A stretch of DNA of 43,912 nt from Marivivens sp. (GTDB lineage Bacteria > Pseudomonadota > Alphaproteobacteria > Rhodobacterales > Rhodobacteraceae), in NCBI GenBank assembly GCA_017643845.1, contig JAEPMR010000020.1:1-43912 (forward strand), written 5' to 3'. The position numbers and the translations under genes are program-made. The notes beneath the pieces are model-generated. The model saw nothing but the letters and a program-made list of their open reading frames with translations. It was not told the origin of the DNA and did no database searches. Numbering within the stretch: position 1 is the first letter of the stretch; each line of letters begins with the position of its first letter. Positions 15,983-23,288 of the stretch are shown here, piece by piece.

Positions 15983-16822
15983 ATGCTCTCCAAGATCGTT
16001 CTCACCGGCGCACGCGGCAATCTCGGCCACGAATTGCGCGCGCCGCTCTCCGCCATGTGCCGCGAGCTTGTCACCACCGACATCCGCGAAGCGCCCGAAG
16101 ACCTCCTGCCGAACGAAACCTACGTCACCGCCGATCTCGCCCAGATGGACCAGATCGCCCCGCTTCTGGAAGGCGCAGAAATCGTCGTCCACTTCGGCGC
16201 CATCGTCGATGAAAAGCCCTTCGAGGAACTCCTCGGCCCCAACTACATCGGTGCCTATAACATCTGGGAAGCCGCCCACCGCCACGGCGTCCGCCGCGTC
16301 GTCTATGCCTCCTCGATCCACGCCGTCGGCATGGCCGAGGTCAACAGCGGCGCCGATACCGACACCCAGCACCGCCCCGATACCTTCTACGGCCTCGCCA
16401 AATGCTTCGCCGAGGATCTGGGCCGCATGTATTGGGAAAAGCGCGGGCTGGAGGCCGTCTGCCTGCGTATTTTGTCCTGCACGCCCGAGCCGCAAAACGT
16501 CCGCGCCCTGCAAACATGGCTCAGCTACCGCGACATGGTGCAGCTCGTCCAACGCGCGATCGACACGCCCACCACCGGATTTGCGGTGGCCTACGGCGTC
16601 TCCGCCAACACCCGCGCGCCGGTCTCCAATCATAAGGTCGGTTTCCTGGGCTACAAACCGCAGGACAATGCCGAGGACTGGGCCGAAGCGCTCTTCGCCA
16701 AGGCCAGCACGCCCGACCCCCAAGACCTCGCCCTCACCCGCGTCGGCGGCCCCTTCGCCAGCATTCCACTCGGCGAAAGCGGCGTCGCGGCTATTCAGGC
16801 GATGTCAAAAGGGAAGGGCTAA
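15983..16822 (+). CDS. NAD(P)-dependent short-chain/epimerase-type oxidoreductase (uronate dehydrogenase-like)
   Basis: Extended SDR protein of 279 residues. ATG at 15983 has AAAGGA upstream; the frame is open further back inside the previous gene but that part is not family-like. The cofactor motif GxxGxxG is at 9-15 ('TGARGNLG'), the catalytic Ser region is 'YASSIHAVG' near 110-115, and Tyr136/Lys140 form the YxxxK pair ('YGLAKCFAEDLG'). 'ADLAQMDQIAPLLEGAEIVVHFGAIVDEKPFEELLGPNYIGAYN' is typical of uronate dehydrogenase-like members. It ends the hydantoinase operon, 10 bp after the FAD protein, and overlaps rpe tail-to-tail. Its substrate here is unknown; a hydroxy- or sugar-acid oxidation unrelated to hydantoins is possible. 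Confidence 0.82.
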   Translation: MLSKIVLTGARGNLGHELRAPLSAMCRELVTTDIREAPEDLLPNETYVTADLAQMDQIAPLLEGAEIVVHFGAIVDEKPFEELLGPNYIGAYNIWEAAHRHGVRRVVYASSIHAVGMAEVNSGADTDTQHRPDTFYGLAKCFAEDLGRMYWEKRGLEAVCLRILSCTPEPQNVRALQTWLSYRDMVQLVQRAIDTPTTGFAVAYGVSANTRAPVSNHKVGFLGYKPQDNAEDWAEALFAKASTPDPQDLALTRVGGPFASIPLGESGVAAIQAMSKGKG

Positions 16823-17502
16823 CCCCCTTCCGCCGCGGCGCGGATCGCACGGATATTCGCGCCGTAGACCTCCGGCGTGTCGACCGAGCCGCCTTTGAAC
16901 ACGGCAGATCCCGCCACCAGCACATCCGCGCCAGCCTCGGCCAGCAGCGGCGCGGTGGTGGGGTCCACACCGCCATCGATCTCGATATGCACCGGCCGGT
17001 CGCCGATCATTTCGCGCAGGCGGCGCACCTTGCCTGTCATGTCGATGAATTTCTGTCCGCCAAACCCGGGGTTCACCGTCATCACGCAGATCAGGTCGGT
17101 CAGGTCCAGCAGATGTTCCACCGCCTCCGCCGGCGTGCCGGGGTTCAGCGCGACGCCAGCCTTCGCACCCGTCGCGCGGATCGCTTGCAACGTCCGGTGA
17201 ATGTGCGCGCCCGCCTCCACATGGGCGGTAATCACATCCGCACCTGCATTGGCAAAAGCCTCGATATACGGGTCCACCGGCGCGATCATCAGATGCACGT
17301 CCATCACCGTTTTCACATGCTTGCGAAACGCGGCAACCGCGGGCGGGCCGAATGTCAGGTTCGGCACGAAATGCCCGTCCATCACATCCACATGCACCCA
17401 ATCCGCGCCCTGCGCTTCGATTGCCTGAATCTCCTGCCCGAAATTGGCGAAATCCGCCGACAGGATTGATGGTGCGATCTTGATGGTCCGGTCAAATGCC
17501 AT
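16819..17502 (-). CDS. rpe: Ribulose-phosphate 3-epimerase
   Basis: Interconverts ribulose 5-phosphate and xylulose 5-phosphate in the cytoplasm (pentose phosphate or Calvin cycle), 227 residues. The beta/alpha barrel carries the full Rpe set: 'IAPSILSADFANFG', 'HVDVMDGHFVPNLTFGP' (metal ligands H37 and D39, catalytic D42), 'DVHLMI' (H70), 'VMTVNPGFGGQKFI' and 'IEIDGGVDPTTA' with the second catalytic Asp. It stands alone on the minus strand. Its stop codon overlaps that of the oxidoreductase on the other strand, both using the CTAA at 16819-16822. It is not linked to other Calvin-cycle genes here. Confidence 0.97.
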   Translation of the reverse strand: MAFDRTIKIAPSILSADFANFGQEIQAIEAQGADWVHVDVMDGHFVPNLTFGPPAVAAFRKHVKTVMDVHLMIAPVDPYIEAFANAGADVITAHVEAGAHIHRTLQAIRATGAKAGVALNPGTPAEAVEHLLDLTDLICVMTVNPGFGGQKFIDMTGKVRRLREMIGDRPVHIEIDGGVDPTTAPLLAEAGADVLVAGSAVFKGGSVDTPEVYGANIRAIRAAAEGG

Positions 17503-17610
17503 TGTTGCCCCCTCGGTAAGCGTCTGGCGCCCTCTTAGCCCGAATTATCGGCAAGGTCACGCCTGCTCGCATCCCTGCGGCAATTCGGACCAAGACAGCA
17601 TATCTCAGTG

Positions 17611-17619
17611 TGCTATTTT
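17611..17619 (+). promoter_or_regulatory. Extended -10 of a probably leaderless araC-family transcript
   Basis: TGCTATTTT matches the extended -10 pattern TGnTATnnT and ends seven bases before the ATG at 17626. The transcript would therefore begin at or next to the start codon. No ribosome-binding site is present, which agrees with leaderless initiation. The -35 is weak. Confidence 0.45.
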
Positions 17620-17625
17620 GACCCC

Positions 17626-18468
17626 ATGCAAACAAAGCACCTTTTTTACAAAGATATTATTGAGCCGTCCGCTGCCGCGCATCTGACCCGCGCACTGCTG
17701 GATGCCGCACGCCCCTCGGCCCTGCATGACCATGATTTCTACGAGCTTTTCTGGGTGCAGAACGGCACCGTCCGCCATCACACCACCTCGGGCCGCACCG
17801 ATCTGAGCGAGGGCGATCTGGTCTTTCTCCGCCCCGGTCAGGCGCATGGGCTTCAGGGGCGTGGAGAGGCCGCAATGGTGGTCTCGCTCACCCTGCATCC
17901 CGACGTGATCGCGCCACTCGCCACGCGGTTTCCTGCCCTTCAGGGCCGCCTCTTCTGGACCGACGACGCCGAACCCTACCAGACCCGCCGCGACAGCCGC
18001 GCTCTCGCGGCACTGAACCATGCGGCGCTCCGGCTCGAACAGGCCCGCCCCGACGCGCTCGAGGTCGAAGCCCTCCTACTGCCCCTCATCTCTGCCCTGC
18101 GCGACGAACATCCCCCAGCCCCCCATGCCACCCCGGACTGGCTCCTGCGGGCCTGCTCCGCTGCCCGCCGGCCCGATGTCTTCCGTGAAGGGGCCGCCGG
18201 TCTCGTCGCGCAAACCGGCCGCGCCCATGCCCATGTCAGCCGCACCATGCGCCGAACGCTGGGCCAAAGCCCCTCCGAATTCGTCAATGACCTGCGCATG
18301 GCCTATGCCGCCCGCCGCCTTGCCGGAACCGAGGACACGCTTGCCGAAATCGCCGAAGACTGCGGCATCCCCAACCTCAGCCACTTTCACAAACAATTCC
18401 GCGCCAGCCACGGCGTCACACCGCACCGCTACCGCAAGCAGCACCAGCGCGAGGTCGTCCAGCCGTAA
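17626..18468 (+). CDS. AraC-family regulator with N-terminal cupin, likely of deoC
   Basis: Transcription factor of 280 residues. The N-terminal cupin-like effector domain ('ALHDHDFYELFWVQNGTVRHHT', 'LSEGDLVFLRPGQAHGLQG') is followed by a C-terminal double helix-turn-helix of about 100 residues ('GLVAQTGRAHAHVSRTMRRTLGQSPSEFVNDLRMAYAARRL', 'IAEDCGIPNLSHFHKQFRASHGVTPHRYRK'). The H-D-H in the cupin resembles metal- or sugar-sensing members such as ChbR. A GTG six codons upstream is possible, but it lies inside the -10 element. The gene is followed by a large hairpin and by deoC in the same direction, so it may control deoxyribose use. That link is inferred. Confidence 0.85.
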   Translation: MQTKHLFYKDIIEPSAAAHLTRALLDAARPSALHDHDFYELFWVQNGTVRHHTTSGRTDLSEGDLVFLRPGQAHGLQGRGEAAMVVSLTLHPDVIAPLATRFPALQGRLFWTDDAEPYQTRRDSRALAALNHAALRLEQARPDALEVEALLLPLISALRDEHPPAPHATPDWLLRACSAARRPDVFREGAAGLVAQTGRAHAHVSRTMRRTLGQSPSEFVNDLRMAYAARRLAGTEDTLAEIAEDCGIPNLSHFHKQFRASHGVTPHRYRKQHQREVVQP

Positions 18469-18470
18469 AA

Positions 18471-18522
18471 ACGAAAGAACCGCGAACCCCCAGGGAGGAA
18501 AGGGTTCGCGGCCAGCTTTCGT
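18471..18522 (+). terminator. Two-tier hairpin between the araC-family gene and deoC
   Basis: Inner stem CCGCGAACCC / GGGTTCGCGG (10 bp, 12-nt loop) nested in an outer stem ACGAAAG / CTTTCGT (7 bp) with small internal loops. It begins two bases after the regulator stop. There is no T run, so it may be a Rho-type or processing end rather than a textbook terminator. It isolates the regulator from the deoC promoter. Confidence 0.6.
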
Positions 18523-18560
18523 CGGCGCGACTCACGCGCTTAATCTCATTTTAGATTTTA

Positions 18561-18578
18561 TTTGACCATTCGGTCAAA
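18561..18578. promoter_or_regulatory. TetR-type operator upstream of deoC (RutR box-like)
   Basis: TTTGACC-ATTC-GGTCAAA is a perfect 7-bp inverted repeat. It matches the E. coli RutR consensus TTGACCAnnTGGTCAA at 13 of 14 fixed positions. It includes a TTGACC that could be the -35 of deoC; the start codon is 56 bp downstream. No TetR-family gene lies in the window, so the binding protein would act from elsewhere. Confidence 0.6.
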
Positions 18579-18633
18579 CCTTGTCATCGCTCCTTTTGCA
18601 TGCCACGCTTCGCGCAGCGAAACGGAGACCCCC

Positions 18634-19644
18634 GTGACCCAGACAGACACCGCCCAATCGGCCGCGCTTTCCACCACGAAAGACAGCCTTCCCCAGCTGC
18701 ACGAGCCCCGCAATCCGGGGATGCCGCTGGACATGGACCTGATCCAGTCGATTCAGGCCAATACCTCCGCCATCGAACGCCGCGCCGCGACCCTGCCCGG
18801 CCGCCGCAGCGTCAAGAAAGACTATCAGGCCGCGTGGCTCTGCCGCGCGATCTCCTGCATCGACCTCACGACCCTCTCGGGCGACGATACCGAAGGCCGC
18901 GTCCGCCGCCTCTGCGCCAAGGCCCGCCAGCCTGTCGCGCCCGCGCTGTTGGAGGCTCTCGGCCTGCCCGATCTCACCGTCGGCGCGGTCTGCGTCTATC
19001 ACGATATGATCCCCGCCGCCGTGGATGCGCTTGCTGGCTCCAACCTCCCCGTCGCCGCTGTCTCCACCGGCTTTCCGGCGGGCCTCTCGCCCTATCACCT
19101 CCGGCTTCAGGAAATCCGCGAAAGCGTCGCCGCCGGTGCCCGCGAAATCGACATCGTGATCTCCCGCCGCCATGTGCTCACCGGCAATTGGCAGGCGCTC
19201 TACGATGAAATGGCCGAAATGCGCGAATCCTGCGGCGATGCCCATGTCAAAGCCATCCTTGCCACTGGCGAGCTGGGCACCCTGCGCAACGTGGCGCGGG
19301 CCTCCTTCGTCTGCATGATGGCCGGTGCCGACTTCATCAAAACGTCGACGGGTAAAGAGCCGGTCAACGCCACCCTGCCCGTGTCGCTCACGATGATCCG
19401 CGCCATCCGCGACTACCACGAGATGACCGGCATCCGCGTCGGCTACAAACCGGCAGGCGGCATTTCCAAGGCCAAGGACGCGCTCACCTACCTCGCCCTG
19501 ATCAAAGACGAGCTGGGCGACCGCTGGCTCCGCCCCGATCTCTTCCGTTTCGGGGCATCCTCGCTCCTCAACGACATCGAACGCCAACTCGAACACCACG
19601 TCACCGGCGCCTATTCGGCAGGCTGGCGGCACGCAGCAGGGTAA
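18634..19644 (+). CDS. deoC: Deoxyribose-phosphate aldolase
   Basis: Cleaves 2-deoxy-D-ribose 5-phosphate to glyceraldehyde 3-phosphate and acetaldehyde in deoxynucleoside catabolism, 336 residues. The GTG at 18634 has CGGAGA seven bases upstream; the longer open frame begins inside the promoter and is rejected. The Schiff-base lysine is K236 in 'ADFIKTSTGKEPVNATL', and the second active-site lysine is K272 in 'VGYKPAGGISKAKDAL'. 'DIVISRRHVLTGNWQALYDE' is also typical of this longer proteobacterial DeoC. The first ~70 residues are a linker-like extension. The next gene, an aldehyde dehydrogenase 4 bp downstream, should remove the acetaldehyde. Confidence 0.95.
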   Translation: MTQTDTAQSAALSTTKDSLPQLHEPRNPGMPLDMDLIQSIQANTSAIERRAATLPGRRSVKKDYQAAWLCRAISCIDLTTLSGDDTEGRVRRLCAKARQPVAPALLEALGLPDLTVGAVCVYHDMIPAAVDALAGSNLPVAAVSTGFPAGLSPYHLRLQEIRESVAAGAREIDIVISRRHVLTGNWQALYDEMAEMRESCGDAHVKAILATGELGTLRNVARASFVCMMAGADFIKTSTGKEPVNATLPVSLTMIRAIRDYHEMTGIRVGYKPAGGISKAKDALTYLALIKDELGDRWLRPDLFRFGASSLLNDIERQLEHHVTGAYSAGWRHAAG

Positions 19645-19648
19645 CCAG

Positions 19649-21991
19649 ATGAGCACCGTCAAAGAGATTTTCGAAACGATGGATTACGGCCCCGCTCCCG
19701 AAAGCGCCGCCGAAGCCTTTGCCTGGCTCGTCGATCAGGGCGACCGCTTCGGCCATTTCATCGACGGCACATTCACCGAACCGGGGCAGACCTTCGAATC
19801 CCGCAACCCCGGCACCGGCGAAGTGCTCGCGCATGTGACGCAGGCAACGCAGGCCGATGTCGATGCCGCCGTCGCTGCCGCCCGCAAGGCGCAAAAGAAA
19901 TGGGCCAAAGACAGCCACGCCCGCGCCCGCGTGCTCTACGCCATCGCGCGGCTCCTGCAGAAACACAGCCGCCTCTTCGCCGTGCTTGAAACCCTCGACA
20001 ACGGCAAGCCGATCCGCGAAAGCCGCGACATCGACGTGCCCTTAGCACAGCGCCATTTCTACTTCCACGCGGGCCTTGCCCAGCTGATGGATGACGAGAT
20101 GCCCAACCGCACCGCACTTGGCGTCTGCGGCCAGATCGTGCCGTGGAACTTCCCGCTTCTGATGCTCGCATGGAAGATCGCGCCCGCCCTCGCGGCAGGG
20201 AATACGGTTGTGCTCAAACCCGCCGAATACACCACACTTACAGCGCTCCTTTTCGCCGATATCTGCCGTCAGGCAGGCGTCCCGCGCGGCGTCGTGAATA
20301 TCGTCACCGGCGACGGTGCGGTGGGCGAGATGATCACCACCCACCCCGACATCGACAAGATCGCCTTCACCGGCTCCACCTCCGTTGGCCGCCGCATCCG
20401 CGAAGCCACCGCAGGCAGCGGGAAGGCGCTGACGCTCGAACTGGGAGGAAAATCCCCCTACATCGTCTTTGACGACGCCGACCTCGACAGCGCCGTTGAG
20501 GGGCTCGTCGATGCGATCTGGTTCAATCAGGGGCAGGTTTGCTGCGCCGGGTCGCGGCTTCTGGTGCAGGAGGGCGTCGCCGAACGCTTCCATGCCAAGC
20601 TCAAGCGCCGCATGGATGGCCTGCGCATCGGCAATCCGCTCGACAAATGCATTGACGTGGGCGCCATCGTCGATCCTGTCCAGCACGCGCGGATCGCTGA
20701 AATGGTGAACGCCCGTTCGGGCGGCGAGCTGCACCAATGCCCCGCGCCCCTTCCCGCCGAGGGCTGCTTCTACCCGCCCACGCTGATCACCGGCCTCACC
20801 CCTGCCGATCCGCTGATGCAGGAGGAAATCTTCGGCCCTGTCCTTGTGTCCACCACCTTCCGCACGCCGTCCGAGGCCGTGCAACTGGCGAATAACACCC
20901 GCTACGGCCTCGCCGCGACGGTCTGGACGGAAAACGTCAATCTCGCCCTGGACATCGCGCCGAAACTCGCCGCTGGCGTTGTCTGGGTAAACGCGACCAA
21001 TCTCTTCGATGCCGCCGCAGGCTTTGGCGGCGTCCGCGAAAGCGGCTTCGGGCGCGAAGGCGGCTGGGAAGGCCTCGCCGCCTACACGCGCCCCGCCAAA
21101 CAGGGCAAGCCGCTCGCCTTGGTGAAGCCGCATATGGGCGAAGGCGGCCCCGCCGACCCGCTCGACCGCACCGCCAAACTCTACATCGGCGGCAAACAGG
21201 CCCGCCCCGACAGCGGCTATTCGCAGGCTATCTACAGCCCGCGCGGTGCGCTTCTGGGGCATGTCGGCCTCGCCAACCGCAAGGACATCCGCAACGCGGT
21301 CGAAGCGATGAACGCCGCCTCCGGCTGGGGCAAGACCACCGGCCACCTGCGCGCGCAAATCCTGTATTATGTGGCGGAAAACCTCTCCGCCCGCGCCGAC
21401 GAATTCGCCAAGCGCCTCAACGCCATGACCGGCAACACCAAAGGCAAGCACGAGGTCGACGCCGCGATCCGCCAGCTCTTCACATGGGCCGCATGGGCCG
21501 ACAAACACGACGGCCGCGCCAAGGGCGTGCCGATCCGTGGCGTCGCATTGGCAATGAACGAACCTGTCGGCAAAATCGGCCTCCTCTGCGCCGACGATGC
21601 GCCGCTCTTGGGCCTCGTCTCTGCCGTTGCCCCCGCCATCGCCATGGGCAACCGTGTGACCGCCATCGCCTCAGAGCCGTTCCCGCTCGCCGCGACCGAT
21701 TTCTATCAGGTGCTGGAAACCTCCGACGTCCCCGCCGGCGTGGTCAACATCCTCACCGGCCGCCACGCAGAACTCGCCACCCCACTCGCCGCGCATCTCG
21801 ATGTCGATGCCGTCTGGAGCTTCTCGTCCTCGGATGTCTCCGCCCAGATCGAGGCCGCCAGCGCCCGCAACCTTAAGCGCACATGGGTCAACGACGGCCT
21901 GTCGCGCGACTGGTATGCTGGGGGCGACAGCGCCGAATGGCGCGCCGCCGCAACCGAGGTCAAGACGATCTGGATTCCCTACGGCGAATAG
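19649..21991 (+). CDS. Double-module aldehyde dehydrogenase linked to deoC
   Basis: Fusion of 780 residues. Residues 1 to about 490 form a complete ALDH: 'GQIVPWNFPLLMLAWKIAPALAAGNTVVLKPAE', 'FTGSTSVGRRI', general base E264 in 'LELGGKSP', and catalytic C298 in 'FNQGQVCCAGSR'. Residues ~505-780 are a second ALDH-like module ('LYIGGKQARPDSGYSQAIYSP', 'MNEPVGKIGLLCADDAPLLGLVSAVAPAIAMGNRVTAIAS') that stops before an ALDH catalytic domain and has no equivalent GQxC cysteine. It is therefore probably structural or lost its activity. Paired with deoC it should oxidise acetaldehyde to acetate with NAD. Such deoC-adjacent long ALDHs recur in alphaproteobacteria. Confidence 0.9.
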   Translation: MSTVKEIFETMDYGPAPESAAEAFAWLVDQGDRFGHFIDGTFTEPGQTFESRNPGTGEVLAHVTQATQADVDAAVAAARKAQKKWAKDSHARARVLYAIARLLQKHSRLFAVLETLDNGKPIRESRDIDVPLAQRHFYFHAGLAQLMDDEMPNRTALGVCGQIVPWNFPLLMLAWKIAPALAAGNTVVLKPAEYTTLTALLFADICRQAGVPRGVVNIVTGDGAVGEMITTHPDIDKIAFTGSTSVGRRIREATAGSGKALTLELGGKSPYIVFDDADLDSAVEGLVDAIWFNQGQVCCAGSRLLVQEGVAERFHAKLKRRMDGLRIGNPLDKCIDVGAIVDPVQHARIAEMVNARSGGELHQCPAPLPAEGCFYPPTLITGLTPADPLMQEEIFGPVLVSTTFRTPSEAVQLANNTRYGLAATVWTENVNLALDIAPKLAAGVVWVNATNLFDAAAGFGGVRESGFGREGGWEGLAAYTRPAKQGKPLALVKPHMGEGGPADPLDRTAKLYIGGKQARPDSGYSQAIYSPRGALLGHVGLANRKDIRNAVEAMNAASGWGKTTGHLRAQILYYVAENLSARADEFAKRLNAMTGNTKGKHEVDAAIRQLFTWAAWADKHDGRAKGVPIRGVALAMNEPVGKIGLLCADDAPLLGLVSAVAPAIAMGNRVTAIASEPFPLAATDFYQVLETSDVPAGVVNILTGRHAELATPLAAHLDVDAVWSFSSSDVSAQIEAASARNLKRTWVNDGLSRDWYAGGDSAEWRAAATEVKTIWIPYGE

Positions 21992-21994
21992 GCG

Positions 21995-22663
21995 CTATTT
22001 CCGGCCAAACAGCCGCTTGAGCCGCGAGCGTCGTTCTGCGACGCCCGCATTCACCTCGTCCATCCGGTCGCCCGCCCGCTCAAAGAGCGGGTCCAGCGTC
22101 CGCTCGCGGAATTGCAGCCACGCCGCCCGTATGAACAGCGCCGCAATACCCGCAAAGATGAAGAAGAAGATGTTGAACCACGGAATAATCCGCACATCGG
22201 GGCTGTCGATGGCCCGCAGCCCCACCGCATTGGGATAGATCGACAGGAACCTGTTGCGCCAGCCGTAATGGGTCACCACAACCCATTGTTCCTGCCCCGC
22301 CGCTGAAATCAGCGCAGAGGCTTCAGCCTGCAAATCCGCACTGTCGAACTTGAAATAGGGCGGCCAGATCCAGCCGGTATCCTCGTTGCGATAGACCATC
22401 ACGCCACGGCTCTCGCGCGGGAAAAAGCCCAGAAGCCAGGTCTTTTGCTTTTCGGTGTTGATCAGCCGCAGATCACGCGTCGCCTGTTCGGTATTGCCGC
22501 TGTCGGCTTGCGCGTAGAAAATCCGGTTGATGCCGGAAAAATCCTGCCGGATCACTTCCGTCGAGGTCACCCGCGCCACATCATGCTGCGGAAGCCAGTA
22601 ATGCAGCATCGCGCCGACGATCAGAAACGGCAACAACCGCAGAAAGAATTTCACATAGCGCAT
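21995..22663 (-). CDS. DUF1523 family membrane protein
   Basis: Protein of unknown function, 222 residues. A membrane anchor lies at about 5-23 ('VKFFLRLLPFLIVGAMLHYWLP'), followed by a soluble domain with 'QHDVARVTSTEVIRQDF', 'RDLRLINTEKQKTWLLGFFPRESRGVMVYRNEDTGWIWPPYFKFDSADLQAEA' and 'VVVTHYGWRNRFLSIYPNAV'. A second membrane segment follows at ~180-200 ('IIPWFNIFFFIFAGIAALFI') and a basic tail. The order and the WP-rich motif are those of DUF1523, frequent in Rhodobacteraceae. It is the last gene of a leftward four-gene set starting with an L,D-transpeptidase and lies 3 bp from the aldehyde dehydrogenase stop. Confidence 0.82.
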   Translation of the reverse strand: MRYVKFFLRLLPFLIVGAMLHYWLPQHDVARVTSTEVIRQDFSGINRIFYAQADSGNTEQATRDLRLINTEKQKTWLLGFFPRESRGVMVYRNEDTGWIWPPYFKFDSADLQAEASALISAAGQEQWVVVTHYGWRNRFLSIYPNAVGLRAIDSPDVRIIPWFNIFFFIFAGIAALFIRAAWLQFRERTLDPLFERAGDRMDEVNAGVAERRSRLKRLFGRK

Positions 22664-22670
22664 CAGCGTC

Positions 22671-22949
22671 TCAATTCGTGTTGGTCACAATCAGGATGCC
22701 CGTCACCACGAGCACCGGAATGACATAGACGAGCCAGATCAGCTTCTTGCGCAGCCCTGTCTCATACTCGGCCATCCCATTGGCGATATAGGCATCCCGC
22801 GCGCCTTTCGCACCCCCGTTCGGATGCTCTTCGTCAAAAGCATCCTCCAGCGCCTCCCGCCGCAACGAGCGCGAATAGATCGACACCGACCAATAAACCA
22901 CCGTCAGCACCACGGCGAGGATCACCACCAACCGAATAAAACCCATCAC
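22671..22949 (-). CDS. Small two-helix membrane protein, function unknown
   Basis: 92 residues that I do not recognise. An N-terminal hydrophobic helix (about 4-23, 'FIRLVVILAVVLTVVYWSVSI') and a C-terminal one (about 69-88) flank a hydrophilic middle with a Gly/Asn-rich turn ('DEEHPNGGAKGARDAYIANGMAEYETGLRKK'). Seven bp separate it from the DUF1523 gene and it starts one base after the previous gene's stop. Conservation in Rhodobacteraceae is likely but not checked. Confidence 0.7.
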   Translation of the reverse strand: MMGFIRLVVILAVVLTVVYWSVSIYSRSLRREALEDAFDEEHPNGGAKGARDAYIANGMAEYETGLRKKLIWLVYVIPVLVVTGILIVTNTN

Positions 22950-22950
22950 A

Positions 22951-23286
22951 TCACCACGTTTCGCGCGTCCATTTCGCAGGCAGTCCCGCCGTGCTCAGGA
23001 TCATAACCGGCAGCCACACAATCGCCGACATCGCGCCCCGCACCGCGAAATGCCAGACCGTCGGCCATAGCCCCACCTCTGCCAGCATCTCGCCCAGCGG
23101 TGCGCCACCCATCCTATATAGCACGGCAAACAGCATTCCCGATAGGCACAGACAGATAACAAACGCTGTCACCCCCAGCCAGATCAGCGGCCGCGCCCCT
23201 TCAGGAAACACCCCCGCCAGCAAACGCGGCACACCCCAGCCGATCACCGCCATCAACCCGACCGGCAGGATCAGGCTCGTCAGCAC
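22951..23286 (-). CDS. Small multi-helix membrane protein, function unknown
   Basis: 111 residues with three or four predicted membrane helices ('LILPVGLMAVIGWGVPRLLAGV', 'PLIWLGVTAFVICLCLSGMLFAVLY', 'FAVRGAMSAIVWLPVMIL'). No known domain is visible to me. It lies two bases after the L,D-transpeptidase stop and one base before the next gene, so it is part of one transcription unit. Confidence 0.7.
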   Translation of the reverse strand: MLTSLILPVGLMAVIGWGVPRLLAGVFPEGARPLIWLGVTAFVICLCLSGMLFAVLYRMGGAPLGEMLAEVGLWPTVWHFAVRGAMSAIVWLPVMILSTAGLPAKWTRETW

Positions 23287-23288
23287 GC

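Noticed and set aside
20042-21508. 488-codon minus-strand frame opposite the aldehyde dehydrogenase
   Set aside because: No recognisable domain; the ALDH catalytic residues confirm the plus strand.
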